A program made the position numbers and the translations under genes. DNA of 33,421 nucleotides, taken from the NCBI GenBank assembly GCA_016869075.1, contig VGEY01000012.1, forward strand, positions 1 to 33,421, given 5' to 3'. Every line of letters starts with the position of its first letter. The first letter of the stretch is position 1. The DNA is from Alphaproteobacteria bacterium. Its GTDB lineage: Bacteria > Pseudomonadota > Alphaproteobacteria > Paracaedibacterales > VGCI01. Of this stretch, positions 7,834-16,051 are shown piece after piece. The notes under the pieces were generated by a model. The model had not been told where the DNA came from, made no database searches, and saw only the letters and a program-made list of their open reading frames with translations.

Positions 7834-8115
7834 ATGTCGTTTGAAGTCGTCTCGTCCGGTCAATTACGCCAATATATTGAAAAAGTGGAGCGTCTAGAAG
7901 AAGAAAAGAGGGAACTCTTAGAATCCATTAGGGAAATTTTTGGGGAAGCTAAGGCCAATGGTTTTGATGTGAAAACCATGAAGCAAGTTTTAAAGCTGCG
8001 CAAAATGAAACAAGAAGATTTAATGGAGCAGGAAGAGTTGCTAGATCTTTATCTTCATGCTTTGGGCATGGTTCCATCGGGTCGTGCGGGTTCCAAGATG
8101 GAACAGGCTGCTTAA
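7834..8115 (+). CDS. gapR: GapR family nucleoid-associated protein (DUF2312)
   Basis: A 93-residue protein that is almost entirely the GapR domain. It begins LRQYIEKVERLEEEKRELLESI (a charged coiled-coil dimer helix) and continues with AKANGFDVKTMKQVLKLRKM and EQEELLDLYLHALGM, the conserved blocks of DUF2312. In Caulobacter, GapR binds overtwisted AT-rich DNA ahead of polymerases and helps topoisomerases and replication. GGGG stands 9 bases before the ATG. Only 45 bases separate it from mrdA, so both could be on one mRNA. The conserved domain makes the call secure; a role beyond DNA binding is inferred. Confidence 0.93.
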   Translation: MSFEVVSSGQLRQYIEKVERLEEEKRELLESIREIFGEAKANGFDVKTMKQVLKLRKMKQEDLMEQEELLDLYLHALGMVPSGRAGSKMEQAA

Positions 8116-8160
8116 GTGAAAAAAGTTTCAAGGCTCATAAAGTAGAGAGATATAAATCTT

Positions 8161-9966
8161 ATGTCCTCTCAAGATAAGCAGCAGCTCTTTACAAGGCGTG
8201 CCTTGATCTTAGGGGGGGCGCAAGGAATTCTTTTGTCAAGTTTATTAGGGCGTTTAGGCTATCTTCAAATTTATTCAAGAGACCACTACCAAACTCTTTC
8301 AGATAAAAATCGTTTATATTCTCGTCTTATTGCTCCGTCTCGAGGTCAAATTATTGATGCGCGGGGAAAAATTCTTGCAACATATCATAATACGTATCGG
8401 GCAACTGTTGTCCGCGATCAAATTGAGGATTTGCATCAATTACTATCTTCTATACAGTCCCTTTTAGGGCTTGATGACAATGACATCGAACGCATCAGCA
8501 AGGAATTAAAAAGAAAACCAAGATTTGTCCCAGTGACGATAAAAGAAGGGCTGTCCTGGGATGAGGTCACGCGCCTGGAGCTCCATTTGCCTGACCTTAT
8601 TGGAATGGATGTTGAGCAAGGGCAAAACCGCTACTATCCCTATGGATTGGAGACGTGTCACTGCATAGGGTATGTAGCAGCAGTTTCCGAAAATGAATTA
8701 GATGGCGATCCTCTGCTCGAGCTTCCAGGAATGCGCATTGGAAAATCAGGTGTAGAAAAAACATATGAAATGAAACTGCGTGGGATGCCTGGTGTTAAGC
8801 AAGTTGAACTTAATGCAGTACGCCGTATTGTGCGTGAGCTTTCCACCACCCCGAGTGTTAAGGGGGAAGATATTCCTATAACGATCGATATGGAATTGCA
8901 GCAATCTGTTGCGCAACGCTTATCCCTTGAAAAGGGCGCGGCAGCTATAATTTTAGATGCCAATACTGGGAAGACCCTCAGTTATGTTTCAATACCAGGG
9001 TTTGATGCAAATTTATTTTCGGAAGGTATTTCGAAAGTGCAGTGGGACACACTTCTCAATGATCCTTTGCGTCCTCTTAATGATAAAGTTTTAACAGGAC
9101 AATATGGGCCAGGATCCACCTTTAAAATGATGGTTGCTCTTGCAGCTTTAGAAGCTGGGGTTATTACGGCCTCAACATCATTTTGTTGTACAGGCTATAT
9201 AACTTTGGGAGACCATGCCTTTCATTGCCACAGCTGGAAGCACGGTGGACATGGAACCCTTAATCTTGAAGCAGCAATTGCCCGATCATGTGATGTCTAT
9301 TTTTTCCAGGTGGGCAAGCTTTTAGGTATTGATGGGATGGCAAATATGGCAAAACGCTTTGGAATGGGAGAATGTACGGGCATTGATTTACCTGGAGAGA
9401 AGCCTGGACTAATTCCCTCTCGCAAATGGAAAACGCGCGTGTTTGGTAAATCTTGGATGTTAGGAGAAACCTATAACGCAAGCATTGGTCAAGGCTATGT
9501 TTTAGCAACACCTCTTCAGTTGGCTGTCATGACCGCGCGACTAGTTACAGGAAAAACAATTCATCCCAATTTGGTTGCCGATAATAATTTAGAAGCGCCA
9601 GAGGATATGGGTTTGAATGTGGAACATTTGCAGCTTGTTCGTTCGGGCATGGAAAGAGCTGTTAACGAACCAGGTGGGTCAGCTTACGCCAGTCGCATTA
9701 CTGAAGAAGGATTCGAAATGGCAGGAAAGACAGGGTCAACCCAAGTTCAACGTATTACCAAGCGAGATCGGGAGCAAGGATTGGCAAGCAGTGCCAATCG
9801 TCCGTGGCATACGCGTGAGCATGCTCTTTTTGTTGGGTATGCGCCTTTGAAAAATCCCCGCTTTGTGACATCTGTTCTCGTAGAACACGGGGGGAGTGGC
9901 GCAAAGGCAGCAGCACCTGTGGCAAAAGATATTCTTTTAATGGCGCAAAAAATAATAAGCATGTAA
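8161..9966 (+). CDS. mrdA: Penicillin-binding protein 2 (elongasome transpeptidase)
   Basis: A 601-residue class B PBP that cross-links peptidoglycan during rod elongation with RodA and MreB. It has an N-terminal anchor (about 13-34), then the PBP dimer domain with APSRGQIIDARGKILA (58-73). The transpeptidase domain carries SxxK at Ser319-Lys322 (GPGSTFKMM), SxD-type SCD at 376-378 and KTG at 523-525 (AGKTGSTQVQ). It is of normal PBP2 length. The usual neighbours mreBCD and rodA are absent; gapR lies upstream instead. It is probably the target of some beta-lactams, by family knowledge. Its presence argues that the cell still makes a peptidoglycan wall. Confidence 0.96.
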   Translation: MSSQDKQQLFTRRALILGGAQGILLSSLLGRLGYLQIYSRDHYQTLSDKNRLYSRLIAPSRGQIIDARGKILATYHNTYRATVVRDQIEDLHQLLSSIQSLLGLDDNDIERISKELKRKPRFVPVTIKEGLSWDEVTRLELHLPDLIGMDVEQGQNRYYPYGLETCHCIGYVAAVSENELDGDPLLELPGMRIGKSGVEKTYEMKLRGMPGVKQVELNAVRRIVRELSTTPSVKGEDIPITIDMELQQSVAQRLSLEKGAAAIILDANTGKTLSYVSIPGFDANLFSEGISKVQWDTLLNDPLRPLNDKVLTGQYGPGSTFKMMVALAALEAGVITASTSFCCTGYITLGDHAFHCHSWKHGGHGTLNLEAAIARSCDVYFFQVGKLLGIDGMANMAKRFGMGECTGIDLPGEKPGLIPSRKWKTRVFGKSWMLGETYNASIGQGYVLATPLQLAVMTARLVTGKTIHPNLVADNNLEAPEDMGLNVEHLQLVRSGMERAVNEPGGSAYASRITEEGFEMAGKTGSTQVQRITKRDREQGLASSANRPWHTREHALFVGYAPLKNPRFVTSVLVEHGGSGAKAAAPVAKDILLMAQKIISM

Positions 9967-10094
9967 ATTAATCATTTTAAAATGTATATTCAAAATCAAT
10001 CTTTTCTTCTGTTAATGCTAATTCATTGTTAACTTTTTCTTGTTTAAAATTATTATATGTTTCAATAAAAAATAATGATGTGTTAAAGCATAAT

Positions 10095-10868
10095 ATGCAG
10101 GCTAGAATTTTAATTTATATTGATATTCTTGGTTTTTCTAATTACATTAAAAGTTTGGCTGCTGATGAAGTAGATATTGTAAGGAGTATCTACATTGAAA
10201 TTATAAAAAAATATACTCAACAAGAAAAAACTAAAGATATCACAGAAGAAGAAAACGCCAAGTTGCCTCAAATATTGTTAGATACTGTTTCAAAAAATCG
10301 AAAGATTATTTCATATAATTTTCAATCTACTATGTTTTCTGATTCTATTTTAGTGAGCTATCCACTATTAATAGAAGAGAAATACTTTGAAGATGATCCT
10401 CCCCAATTTAGAGATGGTCTGAGAAAAACAAATATCGTTCCTTTTATTCAAAAAGCCCAAGAAATTCAACGTATAATTTTAGAAAATTTGGGGCTTTTGA
10501 CTCGAGGAGTTATACATATTGGTCCTTTATGTCATGAAGACAATTACTTTGTTGGTAAAGCTTTTATAGAGGCAGTTGAGTTAGAAAATAAACTCGAAAA
10601 TCCTACAGTTTATCTTACAGAAAAAGTTATAGAAGAATATAAAGAATTCCTTATACCCATACTTAAAAAGGGGAAAAATCAACAAACATTTAGAAAAGAT
10701 GAAGGTAGAATACACCTATATCCTGCTTTAAGCACCGAGAGTAAATGCATGATTAATAAGTATATTCAAGCAGGTATAAATAACACAGATAAAAAAATCG
10801 TGCTGAAATGGCTATGGCTGCAGAATATTTTAGATGAACTAGATAGATGTAAAAAAAATAAACCTTAA
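10095..10868 (+). CDS. Orphan protein with nucleotidyl-cyclase-like sequence pattern
   Basis: A 257-residue AT-rich gene of unknown function. IYIDILGFSNYI (Asp10) resembles the first metal-binding strand of class III cyclases (DIxGF). STMFSDSILV (Asp83) fits the position of the GD/SD hairpin with the second metal Asp. RGVIHIGPL followed by YFVGKAFIEAVELEN resembles the GIHtG...GdaVNlAaRLe block. The Asn and Arg that stabilise the transition state in true cyclases are missing, so it may make another product or only bind nucleotide. I take the ATG at 10095 because it immediately precedes the first conserved strand. A TTG at 10026 would extend it by 23 residues through AT-rich, promoter-like sequence. 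There is no clear ribosome site and no partner gene on its strand. Confidence 0.6.
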   Translation: MQARILIYIDILGFSNYIKSLAADEVDIVRSIYIEIIKKYTQQEKTKDITEEENAKLPQILLDTVSKNRKIISYNFQSTMFSDSILVSYPLLIEEKYFEDDPPQFRDGLRKTNIVPFIQKAQEIQRIILENLGLLTRGVIHIGPLCHEDNYFVGKAFIEAVELENKLENPTVYLTEKVIEEYKEFLIPILKKGKNQQTFRKDEGRIHLYPALSTESKCMINKYIQAGINNTDKKIVLKWLWLQNILDELDRCKKNKP

Positions 10869-10950
10869 TTTGTCACCATAATTTTAGAACAAATTAAATG
10901 CTTTTTCTTATCTCTTTTCAGATGGTAAAAGAAGAAATTAAATTGCTTCC

Positions 10951-11982
10951 TTAAATCAAAACAACTTTATTTTTACCTGATCGTTTTCCTTGGTAAAGGG
11001 CTTGATCTGCTTTGCTAATCAAATCTTCTAACGTGGGATGGCTATTCTCTGATATGCAAGAAAGACCAATGGTGACAGTAATTTTTAAAGGATAGTGAGC
11101 GCCTATAAAAACAACAGCCGATTCAAGAGTGAGGCGAATTCTTTCAGCAATTTCGGTCACGTGCATTAAATTGGATTCATTAATAAGGAGTAAGAATTCT
11201 TCTCCTCCCCATCGACAGACACCATCTGTTTCTCTGCAACTTGCTATGAGTGTTTTTGCAATGGTCATTAAAGTATGATCGCCTGAATCATGACCATAGG
11301 TATCATTGATATTTTTAAAATTATCAATATCAAGAATTGCAACTGTGAAAGGCGCACCAATTTTTTGGTATTCATCCATGCGAGATTTGAGAATATTATA
11401 CATTCCTTGGCGATTCCAAAGTCCTGTTAAGGAATCAATCATTGATGCCATACGAGCTTGGTCAAGATCTGAGGCTAATTTGCCTTTATCTGTTGAAATT
11501 GTATAATTTTGAATTTCTGTTTCAATCAGGCCTGCAATATCTTTCAGTAAGAAAAGTTGATCAGGTGAAAAATAGCGAGGCTTATGATCAACAAGAGAAA
11601 TGATCCCTACTTTTTGATGATTAATCCAAATAGGAAAAGCTGCATAAAAGCGAATATGGGGTGTGCCTAAAACATATGGGCTCTTACAAAATTGCTCATT
11701 TAGTAAAGTATCAGGGATAAAAAAAATATCATCTTGTAATATGGCGTGCTCGCAAAAAGAAATTTCATAGGGAGCCTCAATAACTTCTGCCCCAATGAAA
11801 GATTTATTGAGTTGGCATTGTTCATCTATCAGACTTACAGAAACGTGTGGAACCTCAAACAAATTCATTGCTAAGCGTTTTATGCGTTCAAATTTATCAT
11901 ATAAAAAATTTTCCAAAATATTAAATGTGCGGAGGCCATGGGGATGATCTGAGATATTTAAGGGAAGACTCGGTGCAAGCAT
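10951..11982 (-). CDS. GAF-GGDEF diguanylate cyclase
   Basis: A 343-residue cytosolic protein. A GAF sensory domain covers about 20-160 (LFEVPHVSVSLID...FCEHAI...FYAAFPIW...GIISLVD), a linker follows, and then a GGDEF domain begins near DSLTGLWNRQGM (183-194). The active-site loop is Gly259-Gly-Glu-Glu-Phe263 in RWGGEEFLLL. Arg250-Glu-Thr-Asp253 is the RxxD inhibitory site, five residues ahead. The enzyme should make cyclic di-GMP from GTP, with GAF input and product inhibition. An AGGA 7-8 bases upstream supports the ATG. It lies 43 bases after hemY on the same strand, so read-through from the haem cluster is possible. No EAL/HD-GYP partner is in the window. Confidence 0.93.
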   Translation of the reverse strand: MLAPSLPLNISDHPHGLRTFNILENFLYDKFERIKRLAMNLFEVPHVSVSLIDEQCQLNKSFIGAEVIEAPYEISFCEHAILQDDIFFIPDTLLNEQFCKSPYVLGTPHIRFYAAFPIWINHQKVGIISLVDHKPRYFSPDQLFLLKDIAGLIETEIQNYTISTDKGKLASDLDQARMASMIDSLTGLWNRQGMYNILKSRMDEYQKIGAPFTVAILDIDNFKNINDTYGHDSGDHTLMTIAKTLIASCRETDGVCRWGGEEFLLLINESNLMHVTEIAERIRLTLESAVVFIGAHYPLKITVTIGLSCISENSHPTLEDLISKADQALYQGKRSGKNKVVLI

Positions 11983-12025
11983 TTTTTTTCCTATAAAATA
12001 TTCCAGAAGAATAAGTGCATTAACT

Positions 12026-13372
12026 CTATCCTAATAAAGGTGTCGGTTCCTTATGGTCTAAAACTAAAGGAGCTGATGAAGATTGCCAAGAAATTTTATC
12101 AAATCCTTCACATGTTGGACAAATGGGGTGCCATGTTGGAGTTGTTGTTCTGCAACTTTCACAAATCCATGTTGGGTCAGTTGGTGCTGATGCAGCACGT
12201 TCAAGCCATACAGAGGCTTGATTATTTTGGTGTGGATTTTCAGCCTCTTCTATTTCCGCCATAAGATGACATACACGCTGTGAGTAAGAAGTTGCTTTAA
12301 GCAAATTCAAATAATGACGCGATTGCCCCCAAAGTTTTGCCTCTCGTGCAGCCTTAGCGAGAATATAAAGAGATTCAGGATGATTAGGCGCACCACTCAC
12401 AAGCTTTTCAACTTCACGATAATAATCAAGAGGATTGCTTCCTGAATTAATGATAGAAAGTTGATTTGCAAAGTCTATGTGTGGACAATGAGCATAACCA
12501 CTCATCAATATTTTTTGTGCTTTAGAAGTTTTCCCGTTTTTGTGGTAATGGTCGGCTAAGCGAACAGCAATGGTTGAAATTTCAGGTGCCTCATAATGAG
12601 CGCTTGCTGCTTTCTGAATAAAGAGAGTTTCATCGCCAGCTATTTCTGCACTTTTGGCTTTCATCCAATGGATGAGAGCTTGGCGACGACGACCTTCAGG
12701 TTTTGAGAGAAGCTGACGATGTTGCATTTGTTCAACAATTGCGCTTGCATTATCAAGAGAGCCTAAGCGCAGATCAAGTTCCAATAATTGTTGTAACACC
12801 CAGGGAGAGCGTGGGCGTATATTTAAAGCCTCTTGAAGATGTTGGCGCATGAGTTCCCAATTGTTGGTATAACGTGCATGTAAAATTAAACCTCTTAATC
12901 CCAAAAAAGCAGTTGCACTATGTTTTGTCATTTGAAGGAAATGAGTGTTTGCTTCCTCAAGTTTTCCTGACATATACGCTGCTTGAGCCGATAAAAGAAG
13001 ATTGAGAGGTTGTTGTGCGTTATATGTAATTGCACGTTTTGAAAGACGATGCGCTTCAGAGAATTCGCCGGCAGCAATGGCATTAATGCCTTCTAGCAAT
13101 GCCATTTCACCTTTCCGTTGACGTCGATTTTTTCTATGTTCTGCCCACAAGATAGGTAACCGCCAGAAGAATCTCCATATGCCAGCAACAACAAGGATGA
13201 ACGCAACACCAAGCAATAGGAAAGCAAGCAAGAGACCCATACTCATATCTATGCGATAACCAAACCAAGTAAGTTGAGCCTCACCAGGGTATTGGGCTAA
13301 GAGTACAGCTAGAACAACTAAAAGTGTAAGCTTAATAATAAAAACAAATCCACGCAAGAAATGTACCATCAT
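12026..13372 (-). CDS. hemY: HemY-type membrane TPR protein with C-terminal zinc ribbon
   Basis: A 448-residue protein of the proteobacterial HemY (COG3898) family, encoded beside haem genes; its exact function is unsettled. It is unrelated to the protoporphyrinogen oxidase also called HemY. Two N-terminal membrane helices (about 6-26 and 43-68) precede helical TPR-like repeats (about 95-390). The tail has Cys404/Cys407 and Cys418/Cys421 (WICESCR...ICPTCEG), a rubredoxin-like zinc ribbon found in alphaproteobacterial forms. The start overlaps the Mic60 stop by 4 bases; two consecutive ATG codons leave a one-codon uncertainty. The TPR domain could scaffold haem enzymes at the membrane, which is inference. 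Confidence 0.9.
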   Translation of the reverse strand: MMVHFLRGFVFIIKLTLLVVLAVLLAQYPGEAQLTWFGYRIDMSMGLLLAFLLLGVAFILVVAGIWRFFWRLPILWAEHRKNRRQRKGEMALLEGINAIAAGEFSEAHRLSKRAITYNAQQPLNLLLSAQAAYMSGKLEEANTHFLQMTKHSATAFLGLRGLILHARYTNNWELMRQHLQEALNIRPRSPWVLQQLLELDLRLGSLDNASAIVEQMQHRQLLSKPEGRRRQALIHWMKAKSAEIAGDETLFIQKAASAHYEAPEISTIAVRLADHYHKNGKTSKAQKILMSGYAHCPHIDFANQLSIINSGSNPLDYYREVEKLVSGAPNHPESLYILAKAAREAKLWGQSRHYLNLLKATSYSQRVCHLMAEIEEAENPHQNNQASVWLERAASAPTDPTWICESCRTTTPTWHPICPTCEGFDKISWQSSSAPLVLDHKEPTPLLG

Positions 13373-14199
13373 AATGCATCTCCGGATTGAGTGGTTTGTG
13401 AAGAGGTAAGGGCGCTGAGTTGTTGAACATATGTTCGGTCAAGATGTGCTAAAAGATCTTCGATGGCCTGACGATCTTCTGTATAAACTGGAAGGGAGAG
13501 GGTTGTTGCATCAATTTTTTCAACTTTTATAAGGGAACGAACAGTTGCTTTAATGCGTCCCCACCAAGAACTTTGATGACTTTCTACTGCAGCAGTTTCG
13601 GCAGTTTCTTTAAGAGATTGCAATCCTGATTCTTTATATTTTTCAAGAATTGATAAATCCTCTGTTTCTTTTGTAGCAGCTTGAAATGCAGCTAATTCTT
13701 CAACGAAAGGATGATTGGATAGAACTTTTGCTTTTAAATGCCAAAACAAAAGTGCGCTCTTTAATATTTCTTGTGTTTCAGAGATCGCACGTAAATCCTT
13801 TACCAGAGATTTAGAGAGTTCGACCTGTTTTGAGGATTCCTCTGAGGCTTGGGGAGTTTGGAGAGATTCTATTTGTTGAAGGATATGTGCAACCTGCTGT
13901 TCCAAGGTTGCAAGTTGTTCACCATTATCGGTTGGTTGTTGTTGTACTTTCTCCGATGCTTCTATAGAAGAAAGACGTTCGTTTAACACGCGTGTTTGTT
14001 CTTTTAAGGCAACGATCTCTTGAGCATTTGGAAAAATTATGTGTCCTGGAGAAAAACAAATGAGAAGTGAGCAAATTAAAACGGATCCCCCAAAGATAGA
14101 GAGCCAGAAGGGATTGAAAAGTCCTAGGATGCGTGACTTCCAGGACTTAGAAGGTGCGCTGTCATTTTCTGACGATGGAGGTACAGATTCATCTGACAT
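13369..14199 (-). CDS. Mic60/mitofilin-like inner-membrane protein (COG4223)
   Basis: A 276-residue single-pass protein. The N-terminus is Ser/Pro-rich and cytoplasmic, one membrane helix spans about 32-52, a Gln/Glu-rich coiled coil covers about 60-120, and a C-terminal helical mitofilin-like segment (about 140-265) ends in YTEDRQAIEDLLAHLDRTYV. Alphaproteobacterial homologues encoded between hemD and hemY are the bacterial relatives of mitochondrial Mic60, which bends cristae membranes; here it probably shapes or tethers the envelope. It is shorter than mitochondrial Mic60 but usual for bacteria. Gene order and overlap with hemY support the assignment more than primary sequence, which diverges fast. 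Confidence 0.82.
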   Translation of the reverse strand: MSDESVPPSSENDSAPSKSWKSRILGLFNPFWLSIFGGSVLICSLLICFSPGHIIFPNAQEIVALKEQTRVLNERLSSIEASEKVQQQPTDNGEQLATLEQQVAHILQQIESLQTPQASEESSKQVELSKSLVKDLRAISETQEILKSALLFWHLKAKVLSNHPFVEELAAFQAATKETEDLSILEKYKESGLQSLKETAETAAVESHQSSWWGRIKATVRSLIKVEKIDATTLSLPVYTEDRQAIEDLLAHLDRTYVQQLSALTSSQTTQSGDAL

Positions 14200-14230
14200 T
14201 AAAGACTCCTAAACAACCTAAAAATCATTG

Positions 14231-14944
14231 TTAGTCTGCCATCATCAGCGTCAATAGTAAATCGTCTGTTGATGTTTTTTTTGCAGTTTGAATTTTTTTC
14301 CAAGGTAATCCTTGTATTTCTGTTTTTATCTCCTTGCTTAAGCATACCGCAATTAGAGATGAACAGAAATGATCAATCTTCAATGAGTGACATAAATTGT
14401 AAAAAATACGAGCAGTGCGGGGAGAAAAAAATAAAACAGCATCTAAGAATTTGTTTTCTATGGCATGACGTGTTTCGTTTGAGAAAGAAGAAGACGCTTC
14501 GCTTTTATAAAGAATAATGCGTTCTGCTGAGATATTATTTTTCAGCAAAATGGAAACAATATCGACGCGGATAACATCTCCAGATATATGGAGGATGGAT
14601 TTTTCATCGAATGGTTTGATTGTTTCAATTAATCTTTCAACTAAGTTTTGTGCAGTACCAGAGGCTTCATGAATATTTTTAAACCCTAAGCTTTTCGCAG
14701 CCTTGGCTGATTCAGAACCTACACACCATAGAGGAATGTCTCTCTCTGTCGTAAGATGTGAAAAGCTATAGAGCGCGTGTTGCGAAGTTGCAACAATTGC
14801 CTGGTATGTTTGTAAAGGGGGGAGCTGCACTTTCAGTGGAATAATTTTTAAGAGGGGGTCAATGAGGACTTGATGTCCTAGATTTTTCAGCTTGGTTGCT
14901 AAAGGAATGGCGTTTTCCACTGGTCTTGTAATTAAGATGTGCAT
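14231..14944 (-). CDS. hemD: Uroporphyrinogen-III synthase
   Basis: A protein of about 237 residues that closes hydroxymethylbilane to uroporphyrinogen III with inversion of ring D. It begins MHILITRPVENAIPLATKLKNLG, the typical HemD start, followed by LIDPLLKIIPL. Later TSQHALYSF, LHISGDV and DAVLFFSPRTARIF match the two-domain HemD fold. The sequence family is poorly conserved, and position after hemC is strong support. I choose ATG at 14944, which overlaps the hemC end by 13 bases. A TTG at 14956 in the same frame adds four residues and is less likely. Confidence 0.9.
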   Translation of the reverse strand: MHILITRPVENAIPLATKLKNLGHQVLIDPLLKIIPLKVQLPPLQTYQAIVATSQHALYSFSHLTTERDIPLWCVGSESAKAAKSLGFKNIHEASGTAQNLVERLIETIKPFDEKSILHISGDVIRVDIVSILLKNNISAERIILYKSEASSSFSNETRHAIENKFLDAVLFFSPRTARIFYNLCHSLKIDHFCSSLIAVCLSKEIKTEIQGLPWKKIQTAKKTSTDDLLLTLMMAD

Positions 14945-15879
14945 GCAAAATCCCAAAAATGGGGCCCGGCTATTTCATTAAGCTGTGTTGCGGTTGATAA
15001 TCCCAACAATGATGCATCTTCTCCCACCTGCGTGGTTCTATAAAGAGGTTTACCCTGAGGAGATGCAATGAAGGCTTCTAGACATATTTTTCCATCTTCT
15101 TGTAAAGTTGCATACCCACCAATGGGTGTTTTGCAATTTCCATTCAGTCCTTTAAGGAAGGCACGCTCGGCAATACTACAAAGTTCCGAAGGGACATGGT
15201 TTAGGAGAGAAATATAGTTTTGTGTGCGTTGATCCTCTTGTCGGCATTCTAGAACGAGAGTTCCTTGTCCGACAGCAGGGATCATTTCGTTGGGTGAAAA
15301 TGTGTATGTTGCTTCATCTTGGCGCCCAAGGCGCTGTAATCCTGCCAAAGCCAGAATGATTGCATCCATTTTTCCCTCTTGAAGCTTTTGAAGACGTGAA
15401 TCCACATTACCTCTTAAAGGCACACAGATTAAGTCTGGACGAAGGGAGAGAACGATAGCTGTGCGCCGTGGCGAGGAAGTGCCAATTATGCTCCCAGAGG
15501 GAAGTGTTTCTAAAGAATAATTTTTAAGATTGATGAGTGTGTCACGCGCTTCTTCTCTTTTAAGAGTGGCTCCAATTATCAAGCCAGTAGGTAAAGTCGT
15601 CTCCATATCTTTTAAGGAGTGAACAGCCAGATCAATTTCATGGGATAAAAGAGCCTGCTCAATTTCTTTCACAAATAAGCCCTTTCCTCCTACTTCAGAA
15701 AGGGGTCGATCTGTAATGCGGTCACCCGTTGTGGTAATGGGGATTAAATGAGCATTTTGTATTACAGGATCTTGTGGAAAAGTTTTTTTCAGCTGATTTA
15801 AGGCCAAATGAGCTTGAGCTAGAGCTAAAGCGCTGCCGCGTGTTCCTATACGAAGAGGAAGAGAATTTGACGATTTCAC
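14932..15879 (-). CDS. hemC: Porphobilinogen deaminase (hydroxymethylbilane synthase)
   Basis: A 315-residue cytosolic enzyme that joins four porphobilinogens into hydroxymethylbilane. Motifs include LRIGTRGSALALAQ near the start, HSLKD with catalytic Asp91, GTSSPRR (133-139), RGNVDSRL (156-163) and LAGLQRLGR. Cys249 in NGNCKTPIGG is the attachment site of the dipyrromethane cofactor. The start codon is GTG at 15879 with AGAGGG 8 bases ahead. It heads the hemC-hemD-Mic60-hemY cluster, and a candidate promoter lies at 15907-15935. All key residues are present, so a working enzyme is expected. Confidence 0.97.
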   Translation of the reverse strand: MKSSNSLPLRIGTRGSALALAQAHLALNQLKKTFPQDPVIQNAHLIPITTTGDRITDRPLSEVGGKGLFVKEIEQALLSHEIDLAVHSLKDMETTLPTGLIIGATLKREEARDTLINLKNYSLETLPSGSIIGTSSPRRTAIVLSLRPDLICVPLRGNVDSRLQKLQEGKMDAIILALAGLQRLGRQDEATYTFSPNEMIPAVGQGTLVLECRQEDQRTQNYISLLNHVPSELCSIAERAFLKGLNGNCKTPIGGYATLQEDGKICLEAFIASPQGKPLYRTTQVGEDASLLGLSTATQLNEIAGPHFWDFACTS

Positions 15880-15906
15880 TAAACGAACCCTCTATATTTT
15901 GCTCGA

Positions 15907-15935
15907 TATATACTGGATTTAATATATTCCTGCAA
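15907..15935 (-). promoter_or_regulatory. Candidate promoter of the hemC cluster
   Basis: On the minus strand TTGCAG (15930-15935) and TATATA (15907-15912) are separated by exactly 17 bases, ending about 28 bases before the hemC GTG. The hexamers match consensus only moderately (3/6 and 4/6). Confidence 0.3.
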
Positions 15936-16051
15936 GAGACAGGCTCATATCACTTTATTGCTATTCTCAATTTTCTAATATATCCTTTAGAAAAGGAATC
16001 ATTTTCCGTTAATGTAAAGATATGTGTTTTTAGGGATAAATGGGACACTCT

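Noticed and set aside
9973..9984. CATTTTAAAATG palindrome after mrdA as a terminator
   Set aside because: It is a pure AT-rich 12-base palindrome with no GC stem and no clear T-run after it.
10026..10094. N-terminal extension of the cyclase-like protein from a TTG codon
   Set aside because: The extension is AT-rich, lacks a ribosome site and lies before the first conserved strand; the ATG at 10095 is a better start.
12040..12264. Plus-strand open frame of 74 codons opposite hemY
   Set aside because: It is antisense to the conserved zinc-ribbon tail of HemY, with no ribosome site or recognisable protein.
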